Positions 24,188 through 32,921 of a stretch of 44,049 bases of DNA are shown piece by piece. Origin of the DNA: Cytophagaceae bacterium (GTDB taxonomy: Bacteria; Bacteroidota; Bacteroidia; Cytophagales; Spirosomataceae); assembly GCA_027486845.1 (NCBI GenBank), contig JAIXOL010000002.1:1-44049 (forward strand), in the 5' to 3' direction. The notes below the pieces were generated by a model. It had not been told where the DNA came from and made no database searches. It saw nothing but the letters and a program-made list of their open reading frames with translations. The position numbers were made by a program, and so were the translations under genes. Numbering within the stretch: the stretch's first letter is position 1; each line of letters opens with the position of its first letter.

Positions 24188-26218
24188 ACCAAAATTAGTA
24201 AATGGAGTTTAATAGCGTTATTCGCATTTAATGCTTCTCATGCACAAAAACCTATTCAGCCAACCTTAGGTTTTCGTTCAGTAAAAACATTGAAAGCCAA
24301 TGGTTTAGAATTTAAAGACCTTAATAAAAACGATAAACTCGACAAGTACGAAGATTGGCGTTTACCGCAAGAATCCCGAATCAAAGATTTGATTTCGCAA
24401 ATGACTCTAGAAGAGAAAATAGGCTTTATGATCATTAGCACTACTCGGATGGCTGGCGATAACGTTTTTCAAGCAAATGCTCCAAGAACCGAAATTACAA
24501 GTGGGTTTAATGAAGAAGATTTGATACAACCCAACAATATGTTCACTCGAAAACCATTGACAGTGCCGATGATGTCGTCGGCAGGAACAACAAAAGGGGT
24601 GTTAAATTTTAATTTACGTCATTTCATCTTACGAGCTAATACCAGTGCCAAAACAATAGCTGATTGGTCGAATAATTTACAGGCGTTATGCGAAACCTCA
24701 CGATTGGGGATTCCTGCCATTGTAGCTTCAAATCCACGAAACCACGTAACCGTCGATGCTTCGGTTGGTTTAAGTGTTGGTACAACCATTTTCTCTAAAT
24801 GGCCTGGAGAGTTGGGCATGGCTGCCATGCGAGATTTGAAATTGACGCGTGAGTTTGCCGAAATAGCCGCTAAAGAATGGGCTTCGGTCGGACTCAGAAA
24901 AGGCTATATGTACATGGCTGACTTATCTACTGAGCCACGTTGGCAGCGTACAGAAGGAACTTTTGGTGAAGATGCCGATTTAGCTTCCAGCATGATTCGT
25001 GAAATCGTTTTGGGTTTTCAAGGCACAAAACTCAATAAAAACTCGGTTGCGATGACAACCAAACATTTTCCAGGTGGCGGTCCACAAGAGGGCGGACAAG
25101 ATTCGCACTTCGATTGGGGAAAGTATGCACATTACCCAGGTGGAATGTTTGATTTTCACGTAAAACCTTTCAAAGCGGCCATAGATGCAGGTACATCTTC
25201 TATCATGCCCTATTATTCAGCCCCGAAAGATAAAAGCATGGAAGCAGTAGGTTTCTCTTACAATAAGGCAATTATTCAAGATTTATTACGCAAAAAACTT
25301 GGTTTTAAAGGCATCATTAACTCTGATACTGGCCCAATTGACATGATGCCATGGGGTGTTGAAAGTCTGAGCATTACTGAACGCTACAAAAAAGCATTGG
25401 ATGCAGGAGTTGATATTTTTTCAGGTGGAGCAGACCCAGCCCTTTTACTCGAAACTGTCAAAAAAGGCATGGTTTCAGAAGCCCGAATCGATGAGTCTAT
25501 CGCTAAATTATTGAAAGAAAAGTTTGATTTAGGCTTATTTGAAAACCCTTATGTTGATGTAGAAAATGCCGTTAAAACAGTTGGGAATGCTGAATTTCAG
25601 AAAAAAGCCGATTTAGCTCAACGAAAATCAATTGTTTTACTCAGAAATGATGAAAAACTATTGCCAATAAGCAAAAAAAGCGATGGTCGCCCCACAAAAG
25701 TATATTTTGAAACTTACAAAGAAAGTAGTGGAAGAGGGCAAAGCCAAGGAACGTCCATTAATGTGAATAAGCCCAAGATTCAAAACCCAAACATCGAATT
25801 TGTTTCAACCAAAGAAGAAGCCGATGTTGTCTTATTATGGTTGATTCCGAGTGCTGGCGGCTTATTTAGTTCGGGTGGACAAGCCATTGAATTGAGTCTT
25901 TCAAAAAATAAAATTGATGTAGCACATGTCAATGAAATTTTGAATGCAAAACCTACTATTTTGGCTATCAACTTTACAAATCCTTGGGTAATTGACGAAA
26001 TTGATAAAAGCAAAGCGAAGTCAATTTTAGCAACTTTCGGAACGACTCAAGATGCCCTTTTGGACATTGTGAGCGGAGCATTCAACCCAACAGGAAAAAT
26101 GCCATTTACGATACCAATTTCCGAAAAAGCCGTACAAGAAAACAAATCAGATGTACCAGGTTATTTAGAACTAAATTATGCTCTATTCAAATTCGGCGAT
26201 GGACTAAATTATAAGTAA
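24164..26218 (+). CDS. Glycoside hydrolase family 3 protein, exported
   Basis: The 684-residue enzyme removes glucosyl or related units from the non-reducing end of glycosides. A signal peptide ends near SHAQ. Residues about 60-430 form the TIM barrel (MTLEEKIGFMI, EPRWQRTEGTFGEDAD, TKHFPGGGPQEGG), with the likely nucleophile Asp388 in INSDTGPIDMMPWGVE. The alpha/beta sandwich follows and ends FGDGLNYK, the usual family end. The KHFPGGGPQEGG version of the KHFPGHG motif marks a divergent subgroup. ATG 24164 is preferred over GTG 24155; the first residues come from repeat DNA. It precedes the Gfo/Idh/MocA gene. Confidence 0.92.
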   Translation: MSNLFNQCTKISKWSLIALFAFNASHAQKPIQPTLGFRSVKTLKANGLEFKDLNKNDKLDKYEDWRLPQESRIKDLISQMTLEEKIGFMIISTTRMAGDNVFQANAPRTEITSGFNEEDLIQPNNMFTRKPLTVPMMSSAGTTKGVLNFNLRHFILRANTSAKTIADWSNNLQALCETSRLGIPAIVASNPRNHVTVDASVGLSVGTTIFSKWPGELGMAAMRDLKLTREFAEIAAKEWASVGLRKGYMYMADLSTEPRWQRTEGTFGEDADLASSMIREIVLGFQGTKLNKNSVAMTTKHFPGGGPQEGGQDSHFDWGKYAHYPGGMFDFHVKPFKAAIDAGTSSIMPYYSAPKDKSMEAVGFSYNKAIIQDLLRKKLGFKGIINSDTGPIDMMPWGVESLSITERYKKALDAGVDIFSGGADPALLLETVKKGMVSEARIDESIAKLLKEKFDLGLFENPYVDVENAVKTVGNAEFQKKADLAQRKSIVLLRNDEKLLPISKKSDGRPTKVYFETYKESSGRGQSQGTSINVNKPKIQNPNIEFVSTKEEADVVLLWLIPSAGGLFSSGGQAIELSLSKNKIDVAHVNEILNAKPTILAINFTNPWVIDEIDKSKAKSILATFGTTQDALLDIVSGAFNPTGKMPFTIPISEKAVQENKSDVPGYLELNYALFKFGDGLNYK

Positions 26219-26302
26219 TTTGGTAGAAAAAATTACTGAAAATTCAAATTTTTAATTAGATTTACAACAAAACAATTAGCAAAATTCAATCAATATAAAA
26301 CT

Positions 26303-27670
26303 ATGACAACTCGTAGAGATTTTATTATCAAATCGGTTATCGCAAGTGCTGGCGTAGCCGTTGGAGGTTCTGCATTTGCAAAACCAACAAGCTTTTCAGC
26401 AAAAAGTTATAACAAAATCGTTGGGGCAAACGACCGTGTCCGTGTAGGTACAATTGGTTTTTCTGACCGTCACCGCTCTTCTCATGTAGGCCCATTCAAA
26501 GAACTTGCAAAAAGTATGAACTTTGAAATGGTAGCAGTTTCAGATTTATGGAGCCGCCGTCGTGAAGAAGGAAAAGCATTTTACCAAAAACAACTCGGTA
26601 CAGATGTAAAGGCATTTAGAAATAACGAAGAGTTATACGATGCAAAAATGGTTGATGCGGTATTTATGAGTACTGCCGATTTTCAACATGCCATGCACAC
26701 AGTTGAGGCAGTAAAAGCTGGCTGCGATGTATATGCCGAAAAACCTTTGGCCGAAACTATGTCAGATGCTCGTGCAGTACTGAAAGCAGTAAAAGATTCA
26801 GGTAAAATTGTACAAATAGGTTCGCAACGCCGTAGTGGAGCAAACTATTTTGCTGCCGAAGATTTTATTAAATCTGGTAAATTCGGCCCAATCGTAATGG
26901 TTGAATTGATGTGGAATGTAAATCAACCAGAGCGTTGGAGAAGACCTGAACTTGTAAAAGATTTGAAAGAATCGGAAATCGACTGGAAACGTTATTTAAT
27001 GAATCGCCCGTTTGAGGCATTCGACCCACGTAAATACTTAGAATATCGTCTTTTTTGGCCTTATTCATCAGGTATCCCTGGCCAATGGATGAGTCACCAA
27101 ATCGATACGGTTCACTGGTTTAGTGGTTTAGCTCACCCAAGAAGTGCAGTTGCCAACGGAGGAATCTACCAATGGAAAGATGGTCGTACGAATGCCGATA
27201 CCATGACAGTCGTGTTTGATTACGGCCCAGCAAATGACCCAAAAACAGGTTTCCAAGTACAATTTACTTCTCGTTTTTCAAACTCAGCAGGCGAAACCAA
27301 AGAATTATACTACTCAAATGGTGGTATGATTAATTTGGATACTAACGAAATTTCATCAACAGGTGGTTTGACAGAAGGACATGCCAAAACAATGGGAATG
27401 AAAGCTAATTTGTTGCCAAAAATGACTTTACAAGGTGATAAAGTAGCAAGCGATGCCAATACTGGCAATGACCCGTTGACATTCAACCACATCAAAAACT
27501 GGATGGAATGTGTACGTAGCCGTAAAACACCAAATGCTCCAATTGAAGCAGGTTATTCGCACTCAATTGCTAATATTATGGCAACAGCCGCTTACCGTAC
27601 AGGTATGAAAGTTACTTTCGATGAGAAAACACAAGAAGTAATGGCTGGCGGAAAACCGTTTAAGTATTAA
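26303..27670 (+). CDS. Gfo/Idh/MocA-family dehydrogenase with Tat signal
   Basis: The 455-residue NAD(P)-dependent enzyme starts with MTTRRDFIIKSVIASAG, a twin-arginine signal, so it probably enters the periplasm with bound cofactor. The Rossmann domain begins RVRVGTIGFSDR near residue 46 and includes the conserved AEKPLAETM (Glu-Lys-Pro at 146-148). The C-terminal domain carries WMSHQIDTVHWFSG with the likely catalytic His. In this locus it may oxidise the C3 hydroxyl of a glycoside to the 3-keto form, making a substrate for the DUF1080 proteins. That role is inference. It is the last gene before a strong terminator. Confidence 0.93.
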   Translation: MTTRRDFIIKSVIASAGVAVGGSAFAKPTSFSAKSYNKIVGANDRVRVGTIGFSDRHRSSHVGPFKELAKSMNFEMVAVSDLWSRRREEGKAFYQKQLGTDVKAFRNNEELYDAKMVDAVFMSTADFQHAMHTVEAVKAGCDVYAEKPLAETMSDARAVLKAVKDSGKIVQIGSQRRSGANYFAAEDFIKSGKFGPIVMVELMWNVNQPERWRRPELVKDLKESEIDWKRYLMNRPFEAFDPRKYLEYRLFWPYSSGIPGQWMSHQIDTVHWFSGLAHPRSAVANGGIYQWKDGRTNADTMTVVFDYGPANDPKTGFQVQFTSRFSNSAGETKELYYSNGGMINLDTNEISSTGGLTEGHAKTMGMKANLLPKMTLQGDKVASDANTGNDPLTFNHIKNWMECVRSRKTPNAPIEAGYSHSIANIMATAAYRTGMKVTFDEKTQEVMAGGKPFKY

Positions 27671-27683
27671 GAATATAAATTTC

Positions 27684-27719
27684 AAGGAGGTCTTCACTCA
27701 AAGCGAAGACTTCCTTTTT
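27684..27719 (+). terminator. Rho-independent terminator closing the carbohydrate locus
   Basis: AAGGAGGTCTTC at 27684-27695 pairs at 11 of 12 positions with GAAGACTTCCTT at 27705-27716, followed by T residues. It begins 14 bases past the dehydrogenase stop and faces the convergent ligase gene. Confidence 0.85.
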
Positions 27720-27725
27720 ATAACA

Positions 27726-29264
27726 CTAATTTACTCTCAACTCCCTCTTCAAAATCTTCCCTGAGGCTCCCATTGGTAAGCTACTCAAAAATTCTACAAT
27801 GCGAGGATATTTATATGAGGCAATGCGTTCTTTTGTCCAAGCAATTAATTCTTTATCATTAAGATTCATTTCTGGTTTTAGCACAACACATGCCTTTATT
27901 TCTTCGCCATATTCGTCGCTTGGTACGCCTATAACTGCTACCATCGAAATGGCAGAATGTTGAATCATTACTTCCTCAACTTCTCGTGGATAAACATTAT
28001 AACCTCCACGAATAATCATGTCTTTTGTTCGGTCCACGATAAAGTAGTAGCCATCATCGTCTCTGATTCCAATATCACCAGAATGTAGCCAACCATTTTG
28101 AATACTTTCAGCATTTGCATCGGGGCGTTTGTAATAACCTTTCATAACGTTATGCCCGCGGTAGCAAATTTCACCTTTTTCATTTGCTCCGAGTTCGTTG
28201 CCGTTTTCATCTTTTATACAAACCTCAACTCCCCAAACTGGTGTTCCGACCGAACCAGGCTTTCGCACACGGTCTGGGTGATTAAACGTCACCACTGGCG
28301 AACCTTCCGACATTCCGTAGCCTTCCAAAATCGCAACATTATATTTTGCTTCAAAATCTTTCAGAACCTGCACAGGTAAGGCCGCTCCACCCGAAAGGCA
28401 AACTCGCAATGAACTTGAATCAAATTTATTTGCCTCTGGATAACTCAAAAGTCCCCAATACATCGTTGGCACGCCCGCAAAGTGCGTGATTTTTTCACTT
28501 TGAATCAAGGAAAGCACCATTTCAGCATCGAATCTTGGCACAAGCACTGCCGTTGCACCTCGAAAAATACTGGCAATCATGCACACAACTTGCCCGAAAA
28601 TGTGGAAAAGTGGCAAAACAAGAATTGTTTTATCATTATAATTCAAATCTTGCAAATCCTTGCTCAAATTGGCATTCAAGAAAAGATTTGAGTGTGTAAG
28701 TTCTGCTCCTTTTGGTCGGCCAGTTGTACCAGAAGTATAAATAATGACGGCAGTATCATCGGGCGAAGTAAAATAACTTTGAAAAACAGGTGATTTGCCC
28801 GCCATCAACCATCCCATTGTTTTTGTTCCTTCAATCGGCGAAGCATCAGTAAACGTTGGCGTAATCATGAAAAAATGTTCACACGAATCAGTCATTTCAA
28901 AACTAGCATGTCCTTCTTGTCCCATTGGCATTTCGGGCGTACCGACAAAACAAAAATAGGCTTTTGCTTCAGAATCTTGCAAGTGATAAGCAATTTCATG
29001 GCGTTTCAATAACACACTTAATGGTACAACCGTTGCCCCAGTTTTCAAGATTCCGAAATAAATCATCGGAAAATAGGGTAAATTCGGACAAGTCAAAGCC
29101 ACTTTATCGCCATGCCCAATGCCGAGCGAAGCCAAGCCATTGGCAACCTGATTGGCAGCGGCATCGAGTTGAGCAAATGTAATACGTTTATCGGCAAATA
29201 TTAAAGCCTCTTTATTTGAAGAGTTTCGGGCGTGATGTTCTAGGATTGTTGATAAGTTAAACAT
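27726..29264 (-). CDS. Long-chain fatty acid-CoA ligase (AMP-binding)
   Basis: The 512-residue cytoplasmic enzyme activates fatty or related carboxylic acids to acyl-CoA through an acyl-AMP. The start MFNLSTILEHHARN at 29264 is chosen over an ATG 30 bases earlier. Motifs are AVIIYTSGTTGRPKG (P-loop, about residue 180), EGYGMSEGSPV, WLHSGDIGIRDDDGYYFIVDR and the C-terminal SGKILKREL with the catalytic Lys. Its segment PMGQEGHASFEMTDSC near residue 115 is a variable loop. The gene is monocistronic, convergent with the dehydrogenase gene. Chain-length preference is not visible. Confidence 0.93.
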   Translation of the reverse strand: MFNLSTILEHHARNSSNKEALIFADKRITFAQLDAAANQVANGLASLGIGHGDKVALTCPNLPYFPMIYFGILKTGATVVPLSVLLKRHEIAYHLQDSEAKAYFCFVGTPEMPMGQEGHASFEMTDSCEHFFMITPTFTDASPIEGTKTMGWLMAGKSPVFQSYFTSPDDTAVIIYTSGTTGRPKGAELTHSNLFLNANLSKDLQDLNYNDKTILVLPLFHIFGQVVCMIASIFRGATAVLVPRFDAEMVLSLIQSEKITHFAGVPTMYWGLLSYPEANKFDSSSLRVCLSGGAALPVQVLKDFEAKYNVAILEGYGMSEGSPVVTFNHPDRVRKPGSVGTPVWGVEVCIKDENGNELGANEKGEICYRGHNVMKGYYKRPDANAESIQNGWLHSGDIGIRDDDGYYFIVDRTKDMIIRGGYNVYPREVEEVMIQHSAISMVAVIGVPSDEYGEEIKACVVLKPEMNLNDKELIAWTKERIASYKYPRIVEFLSSLPMGASGKILKRELRVN

Positions 29265-29393
29265 GGTTTTAAAATGGTTATTTGGTCTTTGCAAGATATA
29301 TTTATTATAGTACTTTGAAAAGAAAAAAATTGTTTTATTTGATGTGCAGCTTGGCCAAAAGTAATGTTTTTCTTTTCATAACATCGTTATTAA

Positions 29394-29420
29394 TAGCAAA
29401 TGGGTGCAACCCATTCGCTA
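29394..29420. repeat. REP-like palindrome (TAGCAAATGGGT-GCA-ACCCATTCGCTA)
   Basis: The two arms pair at 11 of 12 positions around a GCA loop. It stands alone in the 283-base space between the ligase and the DUF2911 genes, where I see no convincing gene. Confidence 0.6.
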
Positions 29421-29547
29421 TGGAAATATCTCTCGCAAAGGCAATTAATACCGAATTAAACAAGCATAAATAGCAAAAAAACTTTCAAAACATATAAACA
29501 ACAAAAGATATAGCGTAACTTTACGCCAAATTACTAACCTTAAAAAA

Positions 29548-30399
29548 ATGAACCGTTTTTTAATAAACTTGCTGTTTATAACTTTAGCATCATCAACGAG
29601 TTTTGCACAAATAAACACGCCAGCGGCTAGTCCGTCAACGACCCTTGCTCAAACCCTTGGCCTTACGAAAATCACACTTGATTATAGCCGCCCATCGGTT
29701 AAAGGTCGCAAAATATTTGGCGATTTAGTGCCTTATGGAAAAGTTTGGCGAACGGGTGCCAATAAAATCACTTCTATCAAATTTGATGATGAAGTATATA
29801 TTCACGGAGCTATAATGAAAGCAGGAAGCTACGGGCTTTACACGATTCCAGGCAAAAACGAATGGACGATTATCTTCAACAGTGATGATAAACAATGGGG
29901 TTCTTATGGATACGACATCAACAAAGATGTGATTCGTTTCAACGTTCAACCAATGCGACCGCAAGAATTTACTGAGCAAATGACTATTGATTTTGTAGAA
30001 TTTTTGCCTACAAGTACGTACGTTTCAATCAGATGGGAAAATACTGAAATAAGATTCAAAATCGAACAAAGAGGTGTTGATGAGAAAATAATGGCTGAAA
30101 TTGCCGATAAAACTGCAAAACCTGATGCAACAACCGATACCTATTTCTCGGCTGCCGATTTTTATTACCAAAAAGGAGTAAAACTCGACCAAGCATTAGC
30201 GTGGGCTAATAAAGTTGTTGAAAAAGATAAAGAATATTGGACATACCAACTCGTGGCACGTATTGCAGCCAAACAAAATAATTGTGCAGTAGCAATTCCG
30301 AATGCCAAAAAATCAATGGAATTGGCCAAAAAAGCAGGCGATGATGCTTACATTAAACTAAATCAAGCGGTTTTAAGTCAGTGTAAAAAAGGATATTAG
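29548..30399 (+). CDS. DUF2911 domain protein, exported
   Basis: The 283-residue protein starts with a signal peptide ending SFAQ (residue 21). Residues 30-175 fit DUF2911: ASPSTTLAQTLGLTKITLDY, YSRPSVKGRKIFGDLVPYGK, VWRTGANKITSIKF and the GSYGLYTIPG turn. The C-terminal 100 residues are helical and TPR-like (EEKIM, YYQKGVKLDQALAWANKVVE, AKQNNCAVAIPNAKKSM). The function of DUF2911 is unknown. The gene appears monocistronic and ends at the hairpin 30411-30457. Confidence 0.9.
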   Translation: MNRFLINLLFITLASSTSFAQINTPAASPSTTLAQTLGLTKITLDYSRPSVKGRKIFGDLVPYGKVWRTGANKITSIKFDDEVYIHGAIMKAGSYGLYTIPGKNEWTIIFNSDDKQWGSYGYDINKDVIRFNVQPMRPQEFTEQMTIDFVEFLPTSTYVSIRWENTEIRFKIEQRGVDEKIMAEIADKTAKPDATTDTYFSAADFYYQKGVKLDQALAWANKVVEKDKEYWTYQLVARIAAKQNNCAVAIPNAKKSMELAKKAGDDAYIKLNQAVLSQCKKGY

Positions 30400-30410
30400 A
30401 GAAAATACCT

Positions 30411-30457
30411 AAACGTGGCACATTTTATTATGAACGATAATGAGATGTGCCACGTTT
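30411..30457 (+). terminator. Rho-independent terminator with GTGGCACAT/ATGTGCCAC stem
   Basis: AAACGTGGCACAT at 30411-30423 is the exact inverse of ATGTGCCACGTTT at 30445-30457, and more T residues follow. Inner ATTAT/ATAAT pairs extend the hairpin. Confidence 0.8.
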
Positions 30458-30465
30458 TTATTTTC

Positions 30466-30494
30466 GTAGGAACTTCCAAATTGGACGTTCCTAC
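30466..30494. repeat. REP-like palindrome (GTAGGAAC/GTTCCTAC)
   Basis: GTAGGAAC at 30466-30473 is the inverse of GTTCCTAC at 30487-30494, with TCCAA/TTGGA pairing inside. It follows directly after the terminator of the DUF2911 gene. Confidence 0.65.
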
Positions 30495-30553
30495 AGGCAG
30501 AAAAGATTCACAAAACACCAGTTTCAAATAACAAGTAATAAATAACTAATTAT

Positions 30554-31636
30554 ATGTTAGAGCAATTAGAAGCCATAAGAGAACGCTATGAGGAAGTTTC
30601 GCAGCAGATGACGATGCCCGAAATCGTGTCTGATATGACGAAGTTTACTCGTTTGAGTAAAGAATATAAAGATTTAGAGAAAATCGTTAATCAACTGAAA
30701 GTCTACAAGAATATACTTTCAAATATCGAAGGGGCAAAAGATATTATTGCCAACGAAAAAGACGAGGATATGCGTGAAATGGCAAAAGAAGAGTTGGATT
30801 CTTTGACACCTCAACGCGACGAAATGGAGGCAATTTTGAAGGAAATGCTCATTCCGAAAGACCCGAACGATAGCAAAAACGTAATTCTCGAAATTAGAGC
30901 AGGAACAGGTGGTGATGAAGCGTCGATCTTTGCAGGGGATTTATTCAGAATGTACCAACGTTTTATTGAAAAACAATCTGGTTGGAGAATGACACTCCTC
31001 GACCATAACGAAGGAACAGCAGGCGGTTATAAAGAAATTGTTGTGCAAGTTGAAGGCGAAGATGTGTACGGAAAACTCAAATACGAGTCGGGCGTTCATC
31101 GTGTGCAACGTGTACCCGCTACCGAATCTCAAGGACGGGTGCATACTTCAGCCGCTACAGTGGCAGCACTTCCTGAAGCTGATGAAGTTGACTTAACAAT
31201 TAATATGAATGATGTCAGAATTGATACTTTCTGTTCGTCGGGTGCAGGTGGACAGTCGGTAAATACCACTTATTCTGCTGTTCGTATGGTGCATATTCCA
31301 TCTGGAATTACAGTTTCTTGTCAAGATGAGCGTTCGCAAATCAAAAATCGTGAAAAAGCCCTTTCCGTCTTGCGTTCGAGACTTTATGAAATGGAAATGA
31401 CCAAACATAATGATGCGATTTCGGCCGAACGTAAAGGCTTAATTGGCAACGGCGACCGTTCGGATAAAATTAGAACATACAATTATGCCCAAAGCCGCGT
31501 AACCGACCACCGTATTGGCTATACAGTTTATAATTTACCAACCGTAATGGAAGGTGAAATTGGTGGTTTTATTGAGCAACTAAGAATGGCCGATAATGCC
31601 GAGAAGATGAAGGAGGGAGCGATGGCTGTGGCGTAA
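30554..31636 (+). CDS. prfA: Peptide chain release factor 1
   Basis: The 360-residue factor recognises UAA and UAG at the ribosome and triggers peptide release. The codon-reading tripeptide Pro-Ala-Thr is at residues 188-190 (RVPATESQGRVHTSA), which marks RF1 rather than RF2. The catalytic GGQ is at 232-234 in SSGAGGQSVNTT. Length and the N-terminal helical domain are normal. The 20-base word AATAACAAGTAATAAATAAC, nearly identical to one before the TolC-like gene, lies seven bases before the ATG. Confidence 0.97.
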   Translation: MLEQLEAIRERYEEVSQQMTMPEIVSDMTKFTRLSKEYKDLEKIVNQLKVYKNILSNIEGAKDIIANEKDEDMREMAKEELDSLTPQRDEMEAILKEMLIPKDPNDSKNVILEIRAGTGGDEASIFAGDLFRMYQRFIEKQSGWRMTLLDHNEGTAGGYKEIVVQVEGEDVYGKLKYESGVHRVQRVPATESQGRVHTSAATVAALPEADEVDLTINMNDVRIDTFCSSGAGGQSVNTTYSAVRMVHIPSGITVSCQDERSQIKNREKALSVLRSRLYEMEMTKHNDAISAERKGLIGNGDRSDKIRTYNYAQSRVTDHRIGYTVYNLPTVMEGEIGGFIEQLRMADNAEKMKEGAMAVA

Positions 31637-31637
31637 T

Positions 31638-31766
31638 TTTCAGTAGGCAGTTTTCAGTCTTCAGTGGGCGGTCATAATTTCCTGCTTTTCGTAGATTCAA
31701 ACTTGTCCATATATTCAAACTTACTAAAGCTATCGTCAGTATTACAAGACTGCTTACTGAAAACTG
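31638..31766. repeat. CAGT-rich inverted repeat pair disrupting a small gene
   Basis: TTTTCAGTAGGCAGTTTTCA near 31638 and AGACTGCTTACTGAAAACTG at 31747-31766 are inverted copies of the family also found at 6256-6317. They enclose about 75 bases that contain the possible first helix of the four-helix-bundle gene in another frame. Confidence 0.65.
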
Positions 31767-32065
31767 AAGTAAGTAAAGGATTTCCGAAAGAAGAAAAATA
31801 TGCACTTACAGACCAAGTTAGGCGTTCTTCAAGGTCAGTGTGTGCAAATATTGGAGAAGCTTATAGAAAAAGACGTTATCCCGCTCATTTTATCTCAAAG
31901 TTGACTGATTCAGATGCCGAAAATAGCGAAACACAAGTTTGGATAGACTTTGCATTTGCTTGTAAATATATTGATGAAAATACTTCTATATCTTTCATTC
32001 AAAGAAGCGAAGAAGTAGGACGGCTAATTAATCACATGATTGCGAACCCAGAAAAATATTTGTAA
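31664..32065 (+). CDS. Four-helix-bundle protein of the S23 (rRNA intervening sequence) family, 5' end disrupted
   Basis: From about residue 40 the product matches the S23/four-helix-bundle family: GFPKEEKYALTDQVRRSSRS, VCANIGEAYRKRRYPAHF, SKLTDSDAENSETQVWIDFA and the end NHMIANPEKYL. The first helix expected before GFPKEE is absent from this frame, and the only start is a GTG at 31664 inside a repeat. A helix-1-like segment, FKLVHIFKLTK, is readable in another frame near 31695-31730. A repeat insertion that shifted the frame is the simplest explanation, so this is probably a pseudogene. The function of the family is unclear. Confidence 0.65.
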   Translation: MGGHNFLLFVDSNLSIYSNLLKLSSVLQDCLLKTEVSKGFPKEEKYALTDQVRRSSRSVCANIGEAYRKRRYPAHFISKLTDSDAENSETQVWIDFAFACKYIDENTSISFIQRSEEVGRLINHMIANPEKYL

Positions 32066-32067
32066 AT

Positions 32068-32146
32068 TTTGCAAACTGGCAATTGAAGACTAAAAACTAT
32101 AATCGAAAATTGCCCACTGCAAACTGACTACTTAAGACTTAAAACT
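32068..32146. repeat. AACTG/TTAAGACTT repeat tract abutting the rdgB start
   Basis: The tract contains AACTGGCAATTGAAGACTAA, AAAATTGCCCACTGCAAACT and ACTTAAGACTTAAAACT, and it ends exactly at the rdgB ATG. The words AATTGCC and GGCAATT are inverses. It belongs to the CAGT-rich family that also precedes the four-helix-bundle gene. Confidence 0.55.
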
Positions 32147-32722
32147 ATGAAACTCTGTTTAGCAACAAATAATACCCATAAAGTAGAAGAATTACAAGCA
32201 CTTTTGGGTGAAAAATTTCAATTACAAACCCTCAACGAAATCGGTTGTTTTGATGATATTCCCGAAACGGCTAATACGTTCGATGGCAATTCACTGCAAA
32301 AAGCAATGTATGTTTGGGAGCGTTTTCAGATTGATTGCATTGCTGATGATTCGGGTTTGGAAGTTGATGCACTCAATGGCGAACCTGGAGTTTTCTCAGC
32401 ACGTTATGCAGGCGACCATGGAAACCATGCAAAAAACATTGAAAAACTAATCAAAAACCTCAAAGGTATTGAAAACCGTGCGGCTCAATTCAGAAGTGTC
32501 ATTACATTGCTAATTAATGGAGAATCTCATTTTTTCGAGGGAATTATTCGTGGAAAAATCACACAAGAAAGGCACGGAGAAAAAGGTTTTGGCTACGACC
32601 CAATTTTTATGCCCGAAGGCTATGACCGAACTTTTGCTGAAATGACAATGGAAGAAAAAAATCCAATCAGCCATCGAGGATTAGCAGTCGCAAAAATGAT
32701 TGAGTTTTTAAATCAGGCATAA
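32147..32722 (+). CDS. rdgB: XTP/dITP diphosphatase (HAM1/RdgB)
   Basis: The 191-residue enzyme removes non-canonical purine nucleotides (ITP, dITP, XTP) by hydrolysis to the monophosphate. Motifs are LATNNTHKVEELQALL at the start, IADDSGLEVDALNGEPGVFS, ARYAGDHGN, GFGYDPIFMPEG and the C-terminal NPISHRGLAVAKM. Length is normal. The start codon is immediately preceded by repeat DNA, and the 85 bases before it hold no recognisable promoter. A TGAGCGA/TCGCTCA hairpin follows near 32727. Confidence 0.96.
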   Translation: MKLCLATNNTHKVEELQALLGEKFQLQTLNEIGCFDDIPETANTFDGNSLQKAMYVWERFQIDCIADDSGLEVDALNGEPGVFSARYAGDHGNHAKNIEKLIKNLKGIENRAAQFRSVITLLINGESHFFEGIIRGKITQERHGEKGFGYDPIFMPEGYDRTFAEMTMEEKNPISHRGLAVAKMIEFLNQA

Positions 32723-32866
32723 AAAATGAGCGAGACCATTGGCTTCGCTCAAAAAACTCTTCATAGGTAAAGTATATCTGATTGTCTCAGAAAGGTAATC
32801 AATCCTTTTTCTAATGCAAAATTCATAGAATTCATCTAAAAAAACTACTCCATTATTATCTAATAC

Positions 32867-32897
32867 TTGTGCTTTATTAACATTATGATTATATTTG
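32867..32897 (+). promoter_or_regulatory. Promoter TTG-N20-TATATTTG of the second AraC gene
   Basis: TTG at 32867-32869 and TATATTTG at 32890-32897 are spaced by 20 bases and match the Bacteroidota -33/-7 consensus. The ATG lies 25 bases further on. Confidence 0.65.
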
Positions 32898-32921
32898 TTT
32901 AGCTTATAATGATAATAAGGC

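Noticed and set aside
29282-29473. Plus-strand 63-codon frame after the acyl-CoA ligase gene
   Set aside because: It crosses a REP-like palindrome, lacks a promoter and shows no recognisable family.
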